A DNA stretch of 64,000 bases from Pseudomonas sp. AB6 (GCF_034314105.1 NZ_JAVIWJ010000001.1:2915501-2979500), one strand, 5' to 3'; positions 1-9,895 are shown, numbered from the stretch's first letter. Numbers and translations are program-made. The notes: a model not told the origin generated them from the sequence alone.

Positions 1-1368
1 CCCGATATCAGCTATAACGTTGTCGGGCACGCACCTGAAGGGTTGAGGGAGCGCCCGATAGTGGTCGGCTTTGGTCCATGTGGGATTTTCGCCGGTTTAC
101 TCTTGGCACAAATGGGCTTTAAACCGATCATCCTCGAACGCGGCACTGAAGTTCGCCAGCGTACCAAGGACACTTGGGGGTTGTGGCGCAAAAACGTGTT
201 GAATCCGGAGTCTAACGTGCAGTTTGGCGAAGGCGGCGCCGGAACATTTTCCGACGGCAAGCTTTATAGCCAGATCAAAGATCCGAAATTTCACGGGCGC
301 AAAGTGCTGCATGAGTTCGTCAAAGCGGGTGCGCCAGAAGAGATTCTTTACGTCAGCAAACCGCACATCGGTACGTTTCGCCTAACCGGTGTAGTGGAGA
401 ACATGCGTCACCAGATAGAAGCGTTGGGTGGCGAAGTCCGCTTCCAGCAGCGCGTTACTGACGTGTTGATCGATAACGGCCAGTTGCAGGGTGTTGTCTT
501 GAGCAGCGGTGAGCAGATCGAATCGAAGCACGTAATTCTCGCGTTGGGCCACAGCGCTCGCGACACCTTTCGCATGCTCCATGGGCGGGGCGTATACATG
601 GAAGCCAAACCGTTCTCCGTGGGCTTTCGTATAGAACACCCGCAATCGCTGATCGACCGCGCACGCTTGGGTAAATATGCCGGCCACCCCAAATTGGGCT
701 CGGCTGATTACAAACTGGTATACCACGCGAAAAACGGTCGATCGGTATACAGCTTTTGTATGTGCCCCGGCGGCACAGTGGTGGCCGCGACATCCGAACT
801 TCACCGGGTGGTTACCAACGGCATGAGCCAATACTCGCGTAACGAGCGCAATGCCAACTCCGGCATCGTCGTCGGCATCACGCCTGAGGATTATCCGGGT
901 GGCCCATTGGCCGGTATCGAATTGCAGGAACGGCTGGAGTCGCGGGCCTACGTGCTGGGCGGCAGCAACTATGAAGCGCCCGCGCAGCTGGTGGGTGACT
1001 TTATTGCTGGCAAGGCGTCGAGCGCACTGGGCAGCGTCGAGCCGTCGTACAAACCTGGGGTGAAACTGGTAGATCTGGCGGACGCCCTGCCCGCGTACGC
1101 GATTGAGGCGATCAGAGAAGCGTTGCCAGCGTTCGATAAACAGATCAAAGGTTTCGCCCAGCACGATGCGATTCTGACGGGCATCGAAACCCGCACCTCG
1201 TCGCCGCTGCGCATCACCCGCGATAACACCCTGCAAAGCCTGAACGTCAAAGGCCTGTTTCCGGCCGGTGAAGGCGCCGGATACGCAGGCGGAATCTTGT
1301 CTGCCGGCGTCGACGGCATTCGGGTGGCCGAGGCGTTAGCTCGGGATATGTTGGGGATTGAGGGTTAA
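1..1368 (+). CDS. FAD-dependent oxidoreductase, COG2509-like (5' end outside window)
   Basis: The reading frame is open from base 1, so the N-terminus lies before the window; about 455 residues are visible. A dinucleotide-binding stretch VVGFGPCGIFAG follows a short leader. A second FAD-contact stretch, PAGEGAGYAGGI, lies near the C-terminus, as in the family of uncharacterised FAD-dependent dehydrogenases (COG2509) whose members are usually somewhat over 500 residues. A TTG at position 43 could be read as a start, but the codons before it encode protein-like sequence in frame, so I treat the gene as partial. The substrate is unknown. The stop is followed at once by a REP palindrome. Confidence 0.85.
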   Translation, partial: PDISYNVVGHAPEGLRERPIVVGFGPCGIFAGLLLAQMGFKPIILERGTEVRQRTKDTWGLWRKNVLNPESNVQFGEGGAGTFSDGKLYSQIKDPKFHGRKVLHEFVKAGAPEEILYVSKPHIGTFRLTGVVENMRHQIEALGGEVRFQQRVTDVLIDNGQLQGVVLSSGEQIESKHVILALGHSARDTFRMLHGRGVYMEAKPFSVGFRIEHPQSLIDRARLGKYAGHPKLGSADYKLVYHAKNGRSVYSFCMCPGGTVVAATSELHRVVTNGMSQYSRNERNANSGIVVGITPEDYPGGPLAGIELQERLESRAYVLGGSNYEAPAQLVGDFIAGKASSALGSVEPSYKPGVKLVDLADALPAYAIEAIREALPAFDKQIKGFAQHDAILTGIETRTSSPLRITRDNTLQSLNVKGLFPAGEGAGYAGGILSAGVDGIRVAEALARDMLGIEG

Positions 1369-1381
1369 TCCAGAGACGATC

Positions 1382-1450
1382 TAGAGGAGACAACTCGTTG
1401 CCGAGGCGGTGTGTCAGATAATCAGCCTAGCCAACAAGTTGTCTCCTACA
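1382..1450. repeat. REP-type palindrome (GGAGACAACTTGTTGG family)
   Basis: Two imperfect inverted arms, at 1382-1405 and 1427-1450, share GGAGACAAC followed by a TTG-rich segment and enclose a loop of about 20 bases. It sits between two convergent genes. Related arms occur at 14652-14727 and, more decayed, at 20310-20387. Confidence 0.65.
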
Positions 1451-1464
1451 AGGTTTTCATCGCT

Positions 1465-2562
1465 TCAAATACCGGCGCGCAACACGCCTTCTGGCAGTGC
1501 CTCACCTTTTTCAGCACAATCGGCGATGCTGTCGATTAGCCCGCTCAGTTCATACCCCTGCGTCGTCAGCCACGCTTGATCGTAATAGGTGGTCGCGTAT
1601 CGTTCGCCGCCGTCACACAAAATCGCCACGATGGACCCCGACTCACCTGCGGCAACCATCTCGCTCGCGACCAATAGCGCGCCGATCAAATTGGTTCCGC
1701 TAGAGCCGCCCACTCGGCGACCCAAGCGCTGCGCCAAGTAATGCATGGCGGCCAGCGACAATGCGTCGGGCACCTTGACCATCGCATCGATCACTTTCGG
1801 CAAAAACGAGGCCTCTACCCTGGGCCGACCGATACCTTCAATGCGTGAACCACAGTCCAGGCGTAAACTCGCGTCGCCGCTCTGGTAATAGTCAAAAAAA
1901 ACTGAACGCTCAGCATCAGCGCACAACACCCGCGTGCTGTGTTGGCGATAGCGCACGTAGCGACCTAGCGTCGCCGTCGTCCCGCCGGTGCCAGGGCTTG
2001 AAACCAGCCAACTCGGCTCCGGGTAACGCTCGAAACGCAGTTGTTGGAAGATCGATTCAGCGATGTTGTTATTGGCTCGCCAATCAGTCGCGCGCTCGGC
2101 ATAAGTGAACTGGTCCATGAAATGACCACCGCTTTCTCGGGCGAGGCGCTCGGACTCAGCGTAGATCTGAGTTGGGTCTTGAACCAGATGGCTTTTGCCC
2201 CCGTAAAACGCGATTTGCGCGATTTTCTCCTGAGAGGTTGTGGCAGGCATTACCGCGACAAACTGCAAACCCAACAAACGGGCGAAATAAGCTTCGGATA
2301 TCGCTGTCGAACCGCTAGACGCCTCAATCACTGGCGCGCCTGCCCTAAGCCAGCCATTGCACAACGCATAGAGAAACAGCGACCGCGCCAAGCGATGCTT
2401 GAGGCTGCCAGTGGGGTGACTGGACTCATCCTTGAAGTACAACTCGACGCCCGGCAAGCCGGGTAGTTCCAAGGGGATCAAATGGGTATCGGCGCTACGC
2501 TGGAAGTCCGCTTCGATGATTCGAATCGCTTCACGGGCCCACTGCCTGGTATCGCTCATCAT
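1465..2562 (-). CDS. PLP-dependent cysteine synthase/desulfhydrase family protein (Cds1-like)
   Basis: Fold-type II PLP enzyme of the cysteine synthase/cystathionine beta-synthase superfamily, about 365 residues. The motif [13 protein letters not shown] holds the Schiff-base lysine near residue 55. [11 protein letters not shown] gives the substrate-loop serine/threonines, and [11 protein letters not shown] is the phosphate-binding glycine-rich loop. The long C-terminal part resembles the L-cysteine desulfhydrase Cds1 type more than CysK/CysM, so cysteine breakdown to sulfide is plausible but inferred. A GTG at 2565 and ATGs at 2562 and 2559 are all possible starts; 2562 lies a few bases after GAGAAG. 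It stands alone, with no sulfur genes beside it. Confidence 0.8.
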   Translation of the reverse strand: MMSDTRQWAREAIRIIEADFQRSADTHLIPLELPGLPGVELYFKDESSHPTGSLKHRLARSLFLYALCNGWLRAGAPVIEASSGSTAISEAYFARLLGLQFVAVMPATTSQEKIAQIAFYGGKSHLVQDPTQIYAESERLARESGGHFMDQFTYAERATDWRANNNIAESIFQQLRFERYPEPSWLVSSPGTGGTTATLGRYVRYRQHSTRVLCADAERSVFFDYYQSGDASLRLDCGSRIEGIGRPRVEASFLPKVIDAMVKVPDALSLAAMHYLAQRLGRRVGGSSGTNLIGALLVASEMVAAGESGSIVAILCDGGERYATTYYDQAWLTTQGYELSGLIDSIADCAEKGEALPEGVLRAGI

Positions 2563-2685
2563 CACTTCTCAATCAAATTTAGGAACTTTCCCAAAGCGCA
2601 AAACAATCACTGCGAGACATAGTTGTTACGCGCATGAAGTCATGAAACTTGGCGAATAATCGCTTTTAACGAAAAACCGACTCAT

Positions 2686-2717
2686 AAAAAACCCGGTTCA
2701 TTGGACCGGGTTTTTTT
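2686..2717 (-). terminator. Rho-independent terminator after the glycine-zipper lipoprotein gene
   Basis: ACCCGGT and ACCGGGT arms around a seven-base loop, flanked by an A run on the left and a T run on the right. It can therefore act on both strands; the gene ending just to its right on the minus strand is the likely client. Confidence 0.8.
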
Positions 2718-2767
2718 ATTACAACTTGTTACAATCACTCTCAAATCATTAAATAACGATGTGAAGC

Positions 2768-3232
2768 TTAGTGAGCAACTCGGCTTGTACCGTTCACAGT
2801 CATGATGCGAACTCGTTCGCCCACACGGAAAATTTCATTTTCCTGCACTTGCTGGACATAGGCGCGCATCGTGCCATCGTCTTCACGCACGGTAATCTCT
2901 ACGCCCTGCGCACGGGTCAAACCTTCTTCCGTGGCCGAACCCAACAGACCGCCCGCGACCGCACCAATCACCGCAGTGATGATGCTGCCGCGACCGCCAC
3001 CAATAGCGCTCCCGGCCACACCACCAACTACCGCACCAGCGCCAGCGCCAATGGGCGTTTTAGTACCTTCGATTTTAACGGGACGCAAAGAGTCGATGGT
3101 GCCCATGCGTACGGTCTGTACTGTCCGAGCCTCATCTCGGGAATACGAGTCCCCGGTAAGACTTGAGGTACAGCCGCCCAGTGTCAATGCCATCGCAGTG
3201 AACGAAGCAACCAGCAGAACAGACTTACGCAT
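2768..3232 (-). CDS. Glycine-zipper 2TM outer-membrane lipoprotein (SlyB/Pcp-like)
   Basis: 154 residues starting at MRKSVLLV, chosen because GGAG lies about nine bases upstream; a longer start at 3259 has no such site. A lipoprotein signal ends in LTLGGC, with the acylated Cys at residue 21. Residues about 61-98 form the Gly/Ala-rich zipper (GAGAGAVVGGVAGSAIGGG and AVAGGLLG) typical of the SlyB/PAL-cross-reacting family. These small lipoproteins sit in the outer membrane and help keep the envelope stable. Monocistronic, with its own terminator. Confidence 0.85.
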   Translation of the reverse strand: MRKSVLLVASFTAMALTLGGCTSSLTGDSYSRDEARTVQTVRMGTIDSLRPVKIEGTKTPIGAGAGAVVGGVAGSAIGGGRGSIITAVIGAVAGGLLGSATEEGLTRAQGVEITVREDDGTMRAYVQQVQENEIFRVGERVRIMTVNGTSRVAH

Positions 3233-3411
3233 AAGATCAATCTCCAAAAGAACAAACAACCATTAAACTCCGTGACAAGAAACCTGTCACGGTCTCCACT
3301 GAAAACTTGTTTCATTGAACGGGTAAATTAACTACAACTTTGCCCTCACCTCATAGACGTTGGGGCAGGAAAATAATTCAAAGGTTTTCTATCAAACACC
3401 TTGACCATCCA

Positions 3412-4059
3412 TCAGGGGGCAAGTCGCTCACAGACCCACGCTTCGTTTTCAACGCGATAGTTCAAGCGATCATGCAGACGGCTTGGGCGCCCTTGCCAGA
3501 ATTCGATTCGTTCCGGTAACAGGCGATATCCGCCCCAATGCTCTGGGCAGTGGGGTTGTGAGTCGCTGAACCGCTGTTCGGTATTCTTGAGCATCGCTTC
3601 AAGTTCGGCACGATCGGCAATCACTCGGCTTTGCGGAGACGCCCATGCGCCCAGACGGCTACCTAGGGGGCGAACCTGAAAATAAGCGTCCGACTCTTGC
3701 GCGCTGACTTTAACCACACGCCCCTCAATCCGTACCTGACGCTCCAGAGAGGGCCAGAAGAACGTCATGGCCGCATGAGGGCGCGCAGCCAACTGCTGAC
3801 CTTTGGCGCTCTCGTAGTTTGTGAAGAACGTGAAGCCCTGATCGTCGAGCCCCTTTAGCAGTAAAATCCGGCAATGAGGGCGGCCTTCTTCATCAACGGT
3901 TGCCACGGTCATGGCATTGGCTTCGACCGGCGCTTGCTCGGTTTTCACCGCCTGCGCGAACCACTCATGAAACAAGGCAAAAGGCTCGTCCGGCGCCTGA
4001 GTTTCGTTCAAACCATCTCGGGTGTAATCACGACGCATATCGGCCAAAACTTGGGTCAT
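3412..4059 (-). CDS. pdxH: Pyridoxamine 5'-phosphate oxidase
   Basis: FMN-dependent last step of PLP synthesis and salvage: oxidises pyridoxamine- or pyridoxine-phosphate to PLP in the cytoplasm. The 215-residue length matches the family. Recognisable parts are the FMN-binding strands ([24 protein letters not shown]), [18 protein letters not shown], and the C-terminal substrate and FMN motif [12 protein letters not shown]. The start is MTQVLADM, preceded by GAAGGAAG; the frame is open for 50 residues upstream, but that stretch overlaps the neighbouring gene in another frame. It follows the OmpA-type lipoprotein gene by 52 bases and is probably co-transcribed with it. Confidence 0.95.
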   Translation of the reverse strand: MTQVLADMRRDYTRDGLNETQAPDEPFALFHEWFAQAVKTEQAPVEANAMTVATVDEEGRPHCRILLLKGLDDQGFTFFTNYESAKGQQLAARPHAAMTFFWPSLERQVRIEGRVVKVSAQESDAYFQVRPLGSRLGAWASPQSRVIADRAELEAMLKNTEQRFSDSQPHCPEHWGGYRLLPERIEFWQGRPSRLHDRLNYRVENEAWVCERLAP

Positions 4060-4111
4060 CACGTGCTTCCTTCGCTGCAATTCCTGAGAAAGGTCCTTGG
4101 CTCGGTCAGGC

Positions 4112-5221
4112 TTAGTTGGCTTTGGCCTGATCTTCCGGTATGTCTTTCTTTGCTGGTGCGTCAGTTTTGGCTGGAGTCGCCTTCTTCGCTGGCGCAGCTT
4201 TTTTGGCAACTGGTTTTTTGGCGGCCGCTTTCTTCACCGGAGCCGTTTTTTTGGAGCTCGCGACGGTTTTAGCCCCAGGTGCGGGCGTGGCGGCAACCGG
4301 CGCCGGCGTCTGAATGGCGACCAGCGTCGCTGGGCCTGGCGCTGGCATGCTGTACTTGCTAAGCAAGGCGACCATCGTGACCTGCGGCGTCATCACGATC
4401 TCAATCCGACGGTTCAACTTGCGGCCCTCGGCGCTGTCGTTTGCCGCACGCGGCATGATCGAACCCATGCCACGCATGCCCAAGCGGTTACGTTCCAAGC
4501 CGCTCATGCGGAAAATAGCAGCGACCGAAGACGCCCGCTCCTGGGTCAACTTTTGACTGTCTGTTATTAAGCCAGTGGTGTCGGCATGACCCAGCACGAG
4601 CACAGCGGTTTTCGGATCAGCTTCGACAATTTTTGCCAGTCTGGAGATTGGACCAAGAGTGACCGGCAATAGCATGGTCGGGCGGTCGTGGTTGAACGAG
4701 CTGTCCGCAGGGGCGGTGATGACCAGTAGGTTCTCGCGGCGCTCGAGCTCGAACGGGCTGTCTTTAATTGCTAAACGCAACCGCGGCTCGTAATCATCGA
4801 GCCACGCTTGGGTGATTTTCGGGTCTGGCATCGGCACAGGTTCTGCGCGGACGGCGAGGAGCGGCCTGGCTGCTTCCTTTTGTTGTTTGGTCTCGAACGG
4901 CCACCACCAATGAGTCTCAGTAGCAGGCGTGGCAGCGGCAACTACCGGCGCAACTGCGGCAGGCGCCGGAATAGAGGCAGAGTTCTTGACGTCAACTTTA
5001 GCGGCAGCGGCCTCAGCTTTCACAGCAGTAGGCGCAGACGGGGCGGTGCCCTTCGCATCGGGCTTGGCCGCAGATGCCTGGTCCGGCGCCTTGTCCGAAG
5101 CTTGATGAGCGCCAAAGGGCCACCAGTTGATACCACCTTCGGCGACGCCATTCTGCGGCGTTTGGGCACAACCAGTGACAGCCAGACACAACGCAAACGC
5201 GAGAGTTTTGTTAGATGACAT
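4112..5221 (-). CDS. OmpA-family lipoprotein with Lys/Ala/Pro-rich C-terminal tail
   Basis: 369 residues. A lipoprotein signal ends at LAVTGC, Cys18. A low-complexity Ala/Lys/Pro linker (about residues 35-120) follows, then an OmpA C-terminal peptidoglycan-binding domain with [10 protein letters not shown] and [10 protein letters not shown]. Beyond that domain lies an unusual tail of about 50 residues made of repeated KKA/PAKKA units, like a histone H1 or AlgP tail. The start at MSSNKTLAF was chosen for the signal peptide; the frame runs 38 residues further upstream without signal features. Probably anchors the outer membrane to the cell wall; the role of the tail is unknown. Upstream of pdxH in the same direction. 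Confidence 0.8.
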   Translation of the reverse strand: MSSNKTLAFALCLAVTGCAQTPQNGVAEGGINWWPFGAHQASDKAPDQASAAKPDAKGTAPSAPTAVKAEAAAAKVDVKNSASIPAPAAVAPVVAAATPATETHWWWPFETKQQKEAARPLLAVRAEPVPMPDPKITQAWLDDYEPRLRLAIKDSPFELERRENLLVITAPADSSFNHDRPTMLLPVTLGPISRLAKIVEADPKTAVLVLGHADTTGLITDSQKLTQERASSVAAIFRMSGLERNRLGMRGMGSIMPRAANDSAEGRKLNRRIEIVMTPQVTMVALLSKYSMPAPGPATLVAIQTPAPVAATPAPGAKTVASSKKTAPVKKAAAKKPVAKKAAPAKKATPAKTDAPAKKDIPEDQAKAN

Positions 5222-5339
5222 CGTTAATCCATACCATGAAAAAGCAGAAATAAAGCTTTGAATAAGCTCGTATAAACCGACACTTCGAGAACAAAATACG
5301 CCACTCGGTTCCTTTGGCGCGAAGTTAACAGACAATCGG

Positions 5340-6485
5340 CTAAAAACAATTCGCCAATACGCGCACCAGTGATTGTGCGCGTGGATCCATTAATACGTAA
5401 GGCCCTAGCGTGTTGGTGACAAAACCAAATGCCACCTCGCGCTCGGGATCAGCAAATCCTGTAGAGCCGCCGGCGCCAGGATGGCCAAAAGCTTTAGGCC
5501 CAAGACCGTAGGTCGCATTAGGCACTTGCGGCTGATCGAGCATACAGCCGAGCCCAAACCGGGTGGGGGTCAGCAAGGTTTTATCGGGCCCCACGCTGTG
5601 CTCGCGCGTCAGCTCACCTAGCAACTCGGCTTCAAGCAAACGACCGTCAAGTAACGCGGTGTAAAAGCCTGCGAGGCTACGAGCGTTGCCGTGACCATTG
5701 GCCGCAGGTTGTTGCATGCGCCGCCACTCAGGTTTGTTGGTGCTGGTCATGATCGATGGCGGATTGGTAAACGCCCGTGCGGTCATGGAAGACGGTTCGC
5801 GCATTGTCGTTTGCAACAGACGCTGTGCGGCTGCGTCACCCGGATTACCCTTGCCGCGAGCGATATGCGCAACACGGTAAAACGCTTCATCCGCCAGCCC
5901 AACGTGAAAATCGAGACCTAAGGGTTGTGCTATACGGGCCGAGATTGATTCTCCCGGACCTCGTCCGTCAGCGCGGCGCAGCATCTCCCCGACCAACCAG
6001 CCATAAGTCATGGCGGCGTAGCCGTGACCCTGGCCAGGCGTCCACCATGGTTCTTCAGCGGCTAGCGCATCGGTCATTGTTTGCCAGTTATATAGCGCTT
6101 CGGCAGGCAACATCTGTCGCAACGCCGGTAATCCCGCCTGATGGCAAAGCAACTGACGTAACGTAATTTTATCTTTGCCGGCAGTAGCAAACGCTGGCCA
6201 AAGGTTGGCGACCGGATCGTCCAAGTGCAACTTACCTTCACCCACCAATTGCAACGCAGTGACGGCAGTAAAGGGTTTCGTGCAGGAAAACACATTGGCA
6301 ATGGTATCGCTGTGCCAAACCTCGGTGCCGTCCTTGTCCGCCGTCCCAGCCCAAAGGTCGACTACAGTTTCGCCGCCAATCTGGATGCACACCGCGCCAC
6401 CGCGCTCTTGAGGGTCATCGAAGAGCGCAGCGAAGGCTTCGCGCACTGCTTCAAATTTAAGTTCGTAATGACCCTGAATCTGCAC
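5340..6485 (-). CDS. Serine hydrolase, beta-lactamase/EstB-type esterase family
   Basis: 381 residues, starting at a GTG preceded by GGGGGAG. The class C beta-lactamase-like fold is shown by the S-x-x-K motif SCTK (Ser67, Lys70), a Tyr motif in YAAMTYGWLVGE (about residue 156-161) and GHPGAGGS near the C-terminus in place of the KTG box. This set is typical of EstB-like carboxylesterases rather than true beta-lactamases. No signal peptide is seen, so probably cytoplasmic. The natural substrate is unknown. Confidence 0.85.
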   Translation of the reverse strand: MQIQGHYELKFEAVREAFAALFDDPQERGGAVCIQIGGETVVDLWAGTADKDGTEVWHSDTIANVFSCTKPFTAVTALQLVGEGKLHLDDPVANLWPAFATAGKDKITLRQLLCHQAGLPALRQMLPAEALYNWQTMTDALAAEEPWWTPGQGHGYAAMTYGWLVGEMLRRADGRGPGESISARIAQPLGLDFHVGLADEAFYRVAHIARGKGNPGDAAAQRLLQTTMREPSSMTARAFTNPPSIMTSTNKPEWRRMQQPAANGHGNARSLAGFYTALLDGRLLEAELLGELTREHSVGPDKTLLTPTRFGLGCMLDQPQVPNATYGLGPKAFGHPGAGGSTGFADPEREVAFGFVTNTLGPYVLMDPRAQSLVRVLANCF

Positions 6486-6581
6486 GCGCCCGCTCCCCCA
6501 AAAATGACTGTTTCAATTGTTGACGTGCATTGTTCCAGCGATTGCGCTCTTTGGGAACAGACTCAAGCCTGATTACGACGA

Positions 6582-6985
6582 TTAACGAGTCCCACCGGTA
6601 TCGCCACCAGCACCTTGCGCACCTTTGACATCGCCGCTTTCCGGCGCACGATCCCGCTTGCCGCCCTTACCGTTTTCAGGTGTGCCGGGGAGCGCTTTCG
6701 GTTTAGTTTTCTTGGCGTCATTCGCCCGCGCCTCTTTGTTTAGCGTGTCAGGAACTTGAAGGTTGCTTTTGCGAACCGCTTCAACAAACCCCTGAAATGG
6801 CACATCAGTGATGCTGACAAGCCCGACGTGACCATTTTCTCCATCAAGTAAACGCCCGTGGCAGGCTGGTCGAGGTATTCGAACCAGTGCACGCCGACGA
6901 CCGAAGGTTCAGCCAGAGCTTGTTTCAAGAAATTGGGCCTTTTGAAAGTATTTGAAGTCGGCTTCGATCTCAGGGTGATCAGCAC
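6582..6985 (-). pseudogene. Decayed C-terminal end of a glycoside hydrolase-like gene
   Basis: Two overlapping minus-strand frames make one protein. The upstream frame reads ALAEPSVVGVHWFEYLDQPATG, and one base later the other frame continues as LLDGENGHVGLVSITDVP and then FQGFVEAVRKSNLQ. Together these resemble the last barrel strand and C-terminus of agarase-like glycoside hydrolases, where a WF-Y-DQP-TGR-x-x-DGEN pattern is common. A single missing base after ACGGGC (around 6850) breaks the frame. Nothing recognisable of the catalytic part lies between this and dinG, so only a remnant is left. Family assignment is from memory and tentative. Confidence 0.5.
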
Positions 6986-7029
6986 TTGGCACTGGGGCCT
7001 GAAAGCCTGCTCATGATGCCCGCGTGGCT

Positions 7030-9174
7030 TCAGGAAATTTCGCGACGGAACGGTGGTAGCGCGTTAAGGATTGCTTTGCCGTAACGCTGGGTGACCACCC
7101 GTCGGTCGAGCAGTGTGATGGTGCCGCGATCTTCTTCTGTGCGCAGCAATCGCCCGCATGCCTGGACCAGACGAAGCGAGGCATCCGGTACCGCAATTTC
7201 CATGAACGGGTTACCGCCGCGAGCTTCGATCCACTCCGCCAGCGCAGCTTCGACAGGATCATCAGGCACGGCAAACGGGATTTTAGCGATCACTACGTGT
7301 TCACAATAAGCGCCGGGTAAATCGACCCCCTCGGCAAAACTGGCCAAGCCGAACAGTACGCTGGACTCACCGCTGTCAACCCGTGCCTTGTGCTTGTTCA
7401 AGGTTTCCTGCTTGGACAGATTGCCCTGAATGAACACTTGTTTGCGCCAGTCGCGCTCAAGGCCGTCGAAGACGTCTTGCATCTGTTTGCGCGAGGAAAA
7501 CAAGACCAACGTACCTCGTGAACCCTCTACCAGCCTTGGCAGCTCACGGATGATCGCGGCCGTATGCGCCACGGCGTCGCGAGGATCAGCCTTGAGGTCT
7601 GGCACGCGCAGCACGCCGGCGTCGGCATGGTGAAACGGGCTCGGCACAACCGCTGTGACGGAGCCTTTGGGCAATCCGGCCCGCATACGGTACCGGTCGA
7701 ACTTGCCCAACGCGGTCAAAGTCGCCGAGGTCACCAGCGCGCCATAGGCGATGTTCCACAGATTACGCCGAAGCATTTCAGCGGCCAGAATGGGGCTGGC
7801 GTTGACCTCGATGTCGAACAACGAGCCGCTGTCAGCCAAGGTCAGCCAGCGCGCCATGGGTGGACTGTCTTCTGGGTCTTCAACTGTAAATGCGGTCCAC
7901 AACTCCCAGTTACCGTGGGCCCGGGCCAGCAGACTGCCGAATAACGGATACCACTCTTCGGCCTGATGACTGGCGATGCCGATGTTCACTTCGCCGTCCA
8001 TACCGGTCTTGAGCAGTTCGGTCAGGCGCGTAAACAGATCATCAAGTCGGGCAAATCCTTTTTTCAGCTCGGCGCCCATCTCTCGCATGTGCTCGGGCAC
8101 CAACCCACCGATGAAACGATGGCGCGGGCGCTCGCGGCCCTGCATGTCTTCGCCGGGTTTGAAGTCGGCCAGCTGTTCGCAGGCGGCGAACATGAACTGT
8201 TGTTGCGTCTTAATCTCCCGCGCCAGCTCTGGGACCTGTTCGATCAGTTTGCCCAGATCGCCCGGCAAAGGATGTTGAGCCAACAACTTGGCCAGGTTTT
8301 TAGCGGTTTGTTCCAGCCAATCCGAAGTTGAGCGCAGACGTGTGTAATGGGCAAAATGGCCGATGGCCTTGTCTGGCAGGTGATGCCCTTCGTCGAACAC
8401 GTAAAGCGTTTCACGCGGATCAGGCAATACCGCCCCGCCACCCAGCGCCAGGTCAGCAAGAACCATATCGTGGTTGGTGACGATGACATCGACCTTGCCC
8501 ATGCCTTCACGTGCCTTGTAAAAGGCGCACTGCTGAAAGTTCGGGCAATGCCGGTTGGTGCATTGACTGTGGTCGGTGGTGACTCGCGCCCAGTCCTGAT
8601 CTTCCAGCGCCTGAGGCCAGCTGTCGCGGTCACCGTCCCACTTATTGCCAGCGAGCTTTTCGATCATGCTGGTGAATAGTTTCTGGCTGGCCTCGTCAAC
8701 TTCGATCTTGAAGCCTTCTTCTTCGAACAGCTGAGCGGTGGCGGTTTGTGCGTTACCTTCTTGCAATAGCACGTCGAGTTTGGACAGGCACATGTAACGG
8801 CCGCGCCCCTTGGCCAGGGCAAACGTGAAGTTAAGCCCGCTGTTGCGCATCAGGTCTGGCAGATCCTTGTAAACGATCTGCTCTTGCAGCGCGACGGTGG
8901 CCGTGGCAATAACCAGACGCTTGCCGGCCGCTTTCGCCGTGGGGATTGCTGCAATCGCGTAGGCAACAGTTTTACCGGTACCGGTGCCCGCTTCGACCGC
9001 GACCACAGCGGGATCACCCGAGCGTCGACCTTCTTCATCAGTGTCGATATCGCCGAGCACTTTGGCGATCTCGGCGATCATCAAGCGCTGGCCATAACGC
9101 GGCTTCAGGCTCTTGGCTTCGAGGAAACGCGAATAAGCGCCCTGAATTTGGGATTTGAGTTCGTTACTGATCAT
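7030..9174 (-). CDS. dinG: ATP-dependent DNA helicase DinG
   Basis: 714 residues, the usual DinG length. Superfamily 2, XPD-like 5'-3' helicase that unwinds D-loops, R-loops and forked DNA. Walker A is AGTGTGKT (Lys68) and the Walker B box is DEGH (261-264). Four cysteines, C129, C205, C210 and C216 (in CLSKLD and CTNRHCPNFQQC), fit the 4Fe-4S cluster site. The C-terminal helicase half carries VLFSSRKQM and the motif VI stretch QACGRLLRTEEDRG. The gene stands alone and is divergent from the CopD-like gene. Confidence 0.95.
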   Translation of the reverse strand: MISNELKSQIQGAYSRFLEAKSLKPRYGQRLMIAEIAKVLGDIDTDEEGRRSGDPAVVAVEAGTGTGKTVAYAIAAIPTAKAAGKRLVIATATVALQEQIVYKDLPDLMRNSGLNFTFALAKGRGRYMCLSKLDVLLQEGNAQTATAQLFEEEGFKIEVDEASQKLFTSMIEKLAGNKWDGDRDSWPQALEDQDWARVTTDHSQCTNRHCPNFQQCAFYKAREGMGKVDVIVTNHDMVLADLALGGGAVLPDPRETLYVFDEGHHLPDKAIGHFAHYTRLRSTSDWLEQTAKNLAKLLAQHPLPGDLGKLIEQVPELAREIKTQQQFMFAACEQLADFKPGEDMQGRERPRHRFIGGLVPEHMREMGAELKKGFARLDDLFTRLTELLKTGMDGEVNIGIASHQAEEWYPLFGSLLARAHGNWELWTAFTVEDPEDSPPMARWLTLADSGSLFDIEVNASPILAAEMLRRNLWNIAYGALVTSATLTALGKFDRYRMRAGLPKGSVTAVVPSPFHHADAGVLRVPDLKADPRDAVAHTAAIIRELPRLVEGSRGTLVLFSSRKQMQDVFDGLERDWRKQVFIQGNLSKQETLNKHKARVDSGESSVLFGLASFAEGVDLPGAYCEHVVIAKIPFAVPDDPVEAALAEWIEARGGNPFMEIAVPDASLRLVQACGRLLRTEEDRGTITLLDRRVVTQRYGKAILNALPPFRREIS

Positions 9175-9284
9175 GGGCTTCAGGGCGCTACGAATCGGGT
9201 TAAAAGTGCTGGATAAATTTTCAGTGTTTCTAAGAGGCGGCTATCATACCTCGCTAAATCATCCCGCGCAGATCGGAGTACCGA

Positions 9285-9749
9285 ATGACAGCTTTTGCCC
9301 TTGTTTACACGCTGCATGTGCTGGCGGCCTTGGTCTGGGTCGGCGGCATGTTCTTCGCTTGGATGGTCCTGCGCCCAGCGGTCGGTGCGGCATTGGAGGG
9401 TCCCAATCGCCTTAAATTGTGGGTCCAGGTTTTTCCACGGTTCTTTTTCTGGGTCTGGGTGGCGGTAGTGGTGCTGCCAATTACTGGCGTAGGCATGATC
9501 GGCCAACGGTTTTCAGGTTTTGAAACCGCACCGCGTTACGTGCAAATCATGATGGGGTTGTACGTGGTGATGGTGGCACTGTTTATCCGCATCCACTCGC
9601 TGCAGTTGCCCGAGCTGCGTCGTGCGGTTGAGGCTGAACAATGGCAGGAAGGTGCCGCAACGCTGGGACGCATACGCCGACTGGTGGGAATAAATTTAAT
9701 TGTCGGGTTGGTATTGGTGGGCGTAGCTGCCAGTCGGCCAGGATTTTGA
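9285..9749 (+). CDS. CopD-like integral membrane protein
   Basis: 154 residues with about four hydrophobic segments: residues 5-27 (with HVLAALVWVGGMFFAW), 47-70, 85-103 and 131-150. The H-x5-W-x-G-G-M motif in the first helix is typical of the CopD-domain family of small copper-resistance-like membrane proteins. The start is preceded by GGAG. Metal transport is inferred from family membership only; no cop genes lie nearby. Confidence 0.7.
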   Translation: MTAFALVYTLHVLAALVWVGGMFFAWMVLRPAVGAALEGPNRLKLWVQVFPRFFFWVWVAVVVLPITGVGMIGQRFSGFETAPRYVQIMMGLYVVMVALFIRIHSLQLPELRRAVEAEQWQEGAATLGRIRRLVGINLIVGLVLVGVAASRPGF

Positions 9750-9814
9750 TGGCCCAGATGAACATCTTTGCCAACAGGTTCGCTTACACCAGGACTGGGG
9801 TATGTTTGATCCAC

Positions 9815-9842
9815 ACCGGTAGGCGCAGCCGAAGGCTGCGAT
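9815..9842. repeat. REP half-element (ACCGGTAGG...GCCGAAGGCTGCG family)
   Basis: ACCGGTAGGCGCAGCC then GAAGGCTGCGAT. The GCAGCC/GGCTGC arms make a short hairpin. It matches one arm of the full palindrome at 29616-29681. Confidence 0.55.
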
Positions 9843-9895
9843 GAGATCTGGAGGCTTTCGCCACCTTAGCAACTTCAGGCTACCGTGGATTAAAC

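Noticed and set aside
382..1236. Long minus-strand frame inside the FAD oxidoreductase gene
   Set aside because: Antisense shadow of a clear gene, with no start site or family match.
3270..3292. Hairpin CCGTGACA/TGTCACGG between pdxH and the glycine-zipper gene
   Set aside because: No T run and more than 100 bases past the pdxH stop; may be chance or part of a promoter.
5340..6485. Beta-lactamase call for the serine hydrolase
   Set aside because: No signal peptide and HPGAGG instead of KTG; EstB-type esterase fits better.
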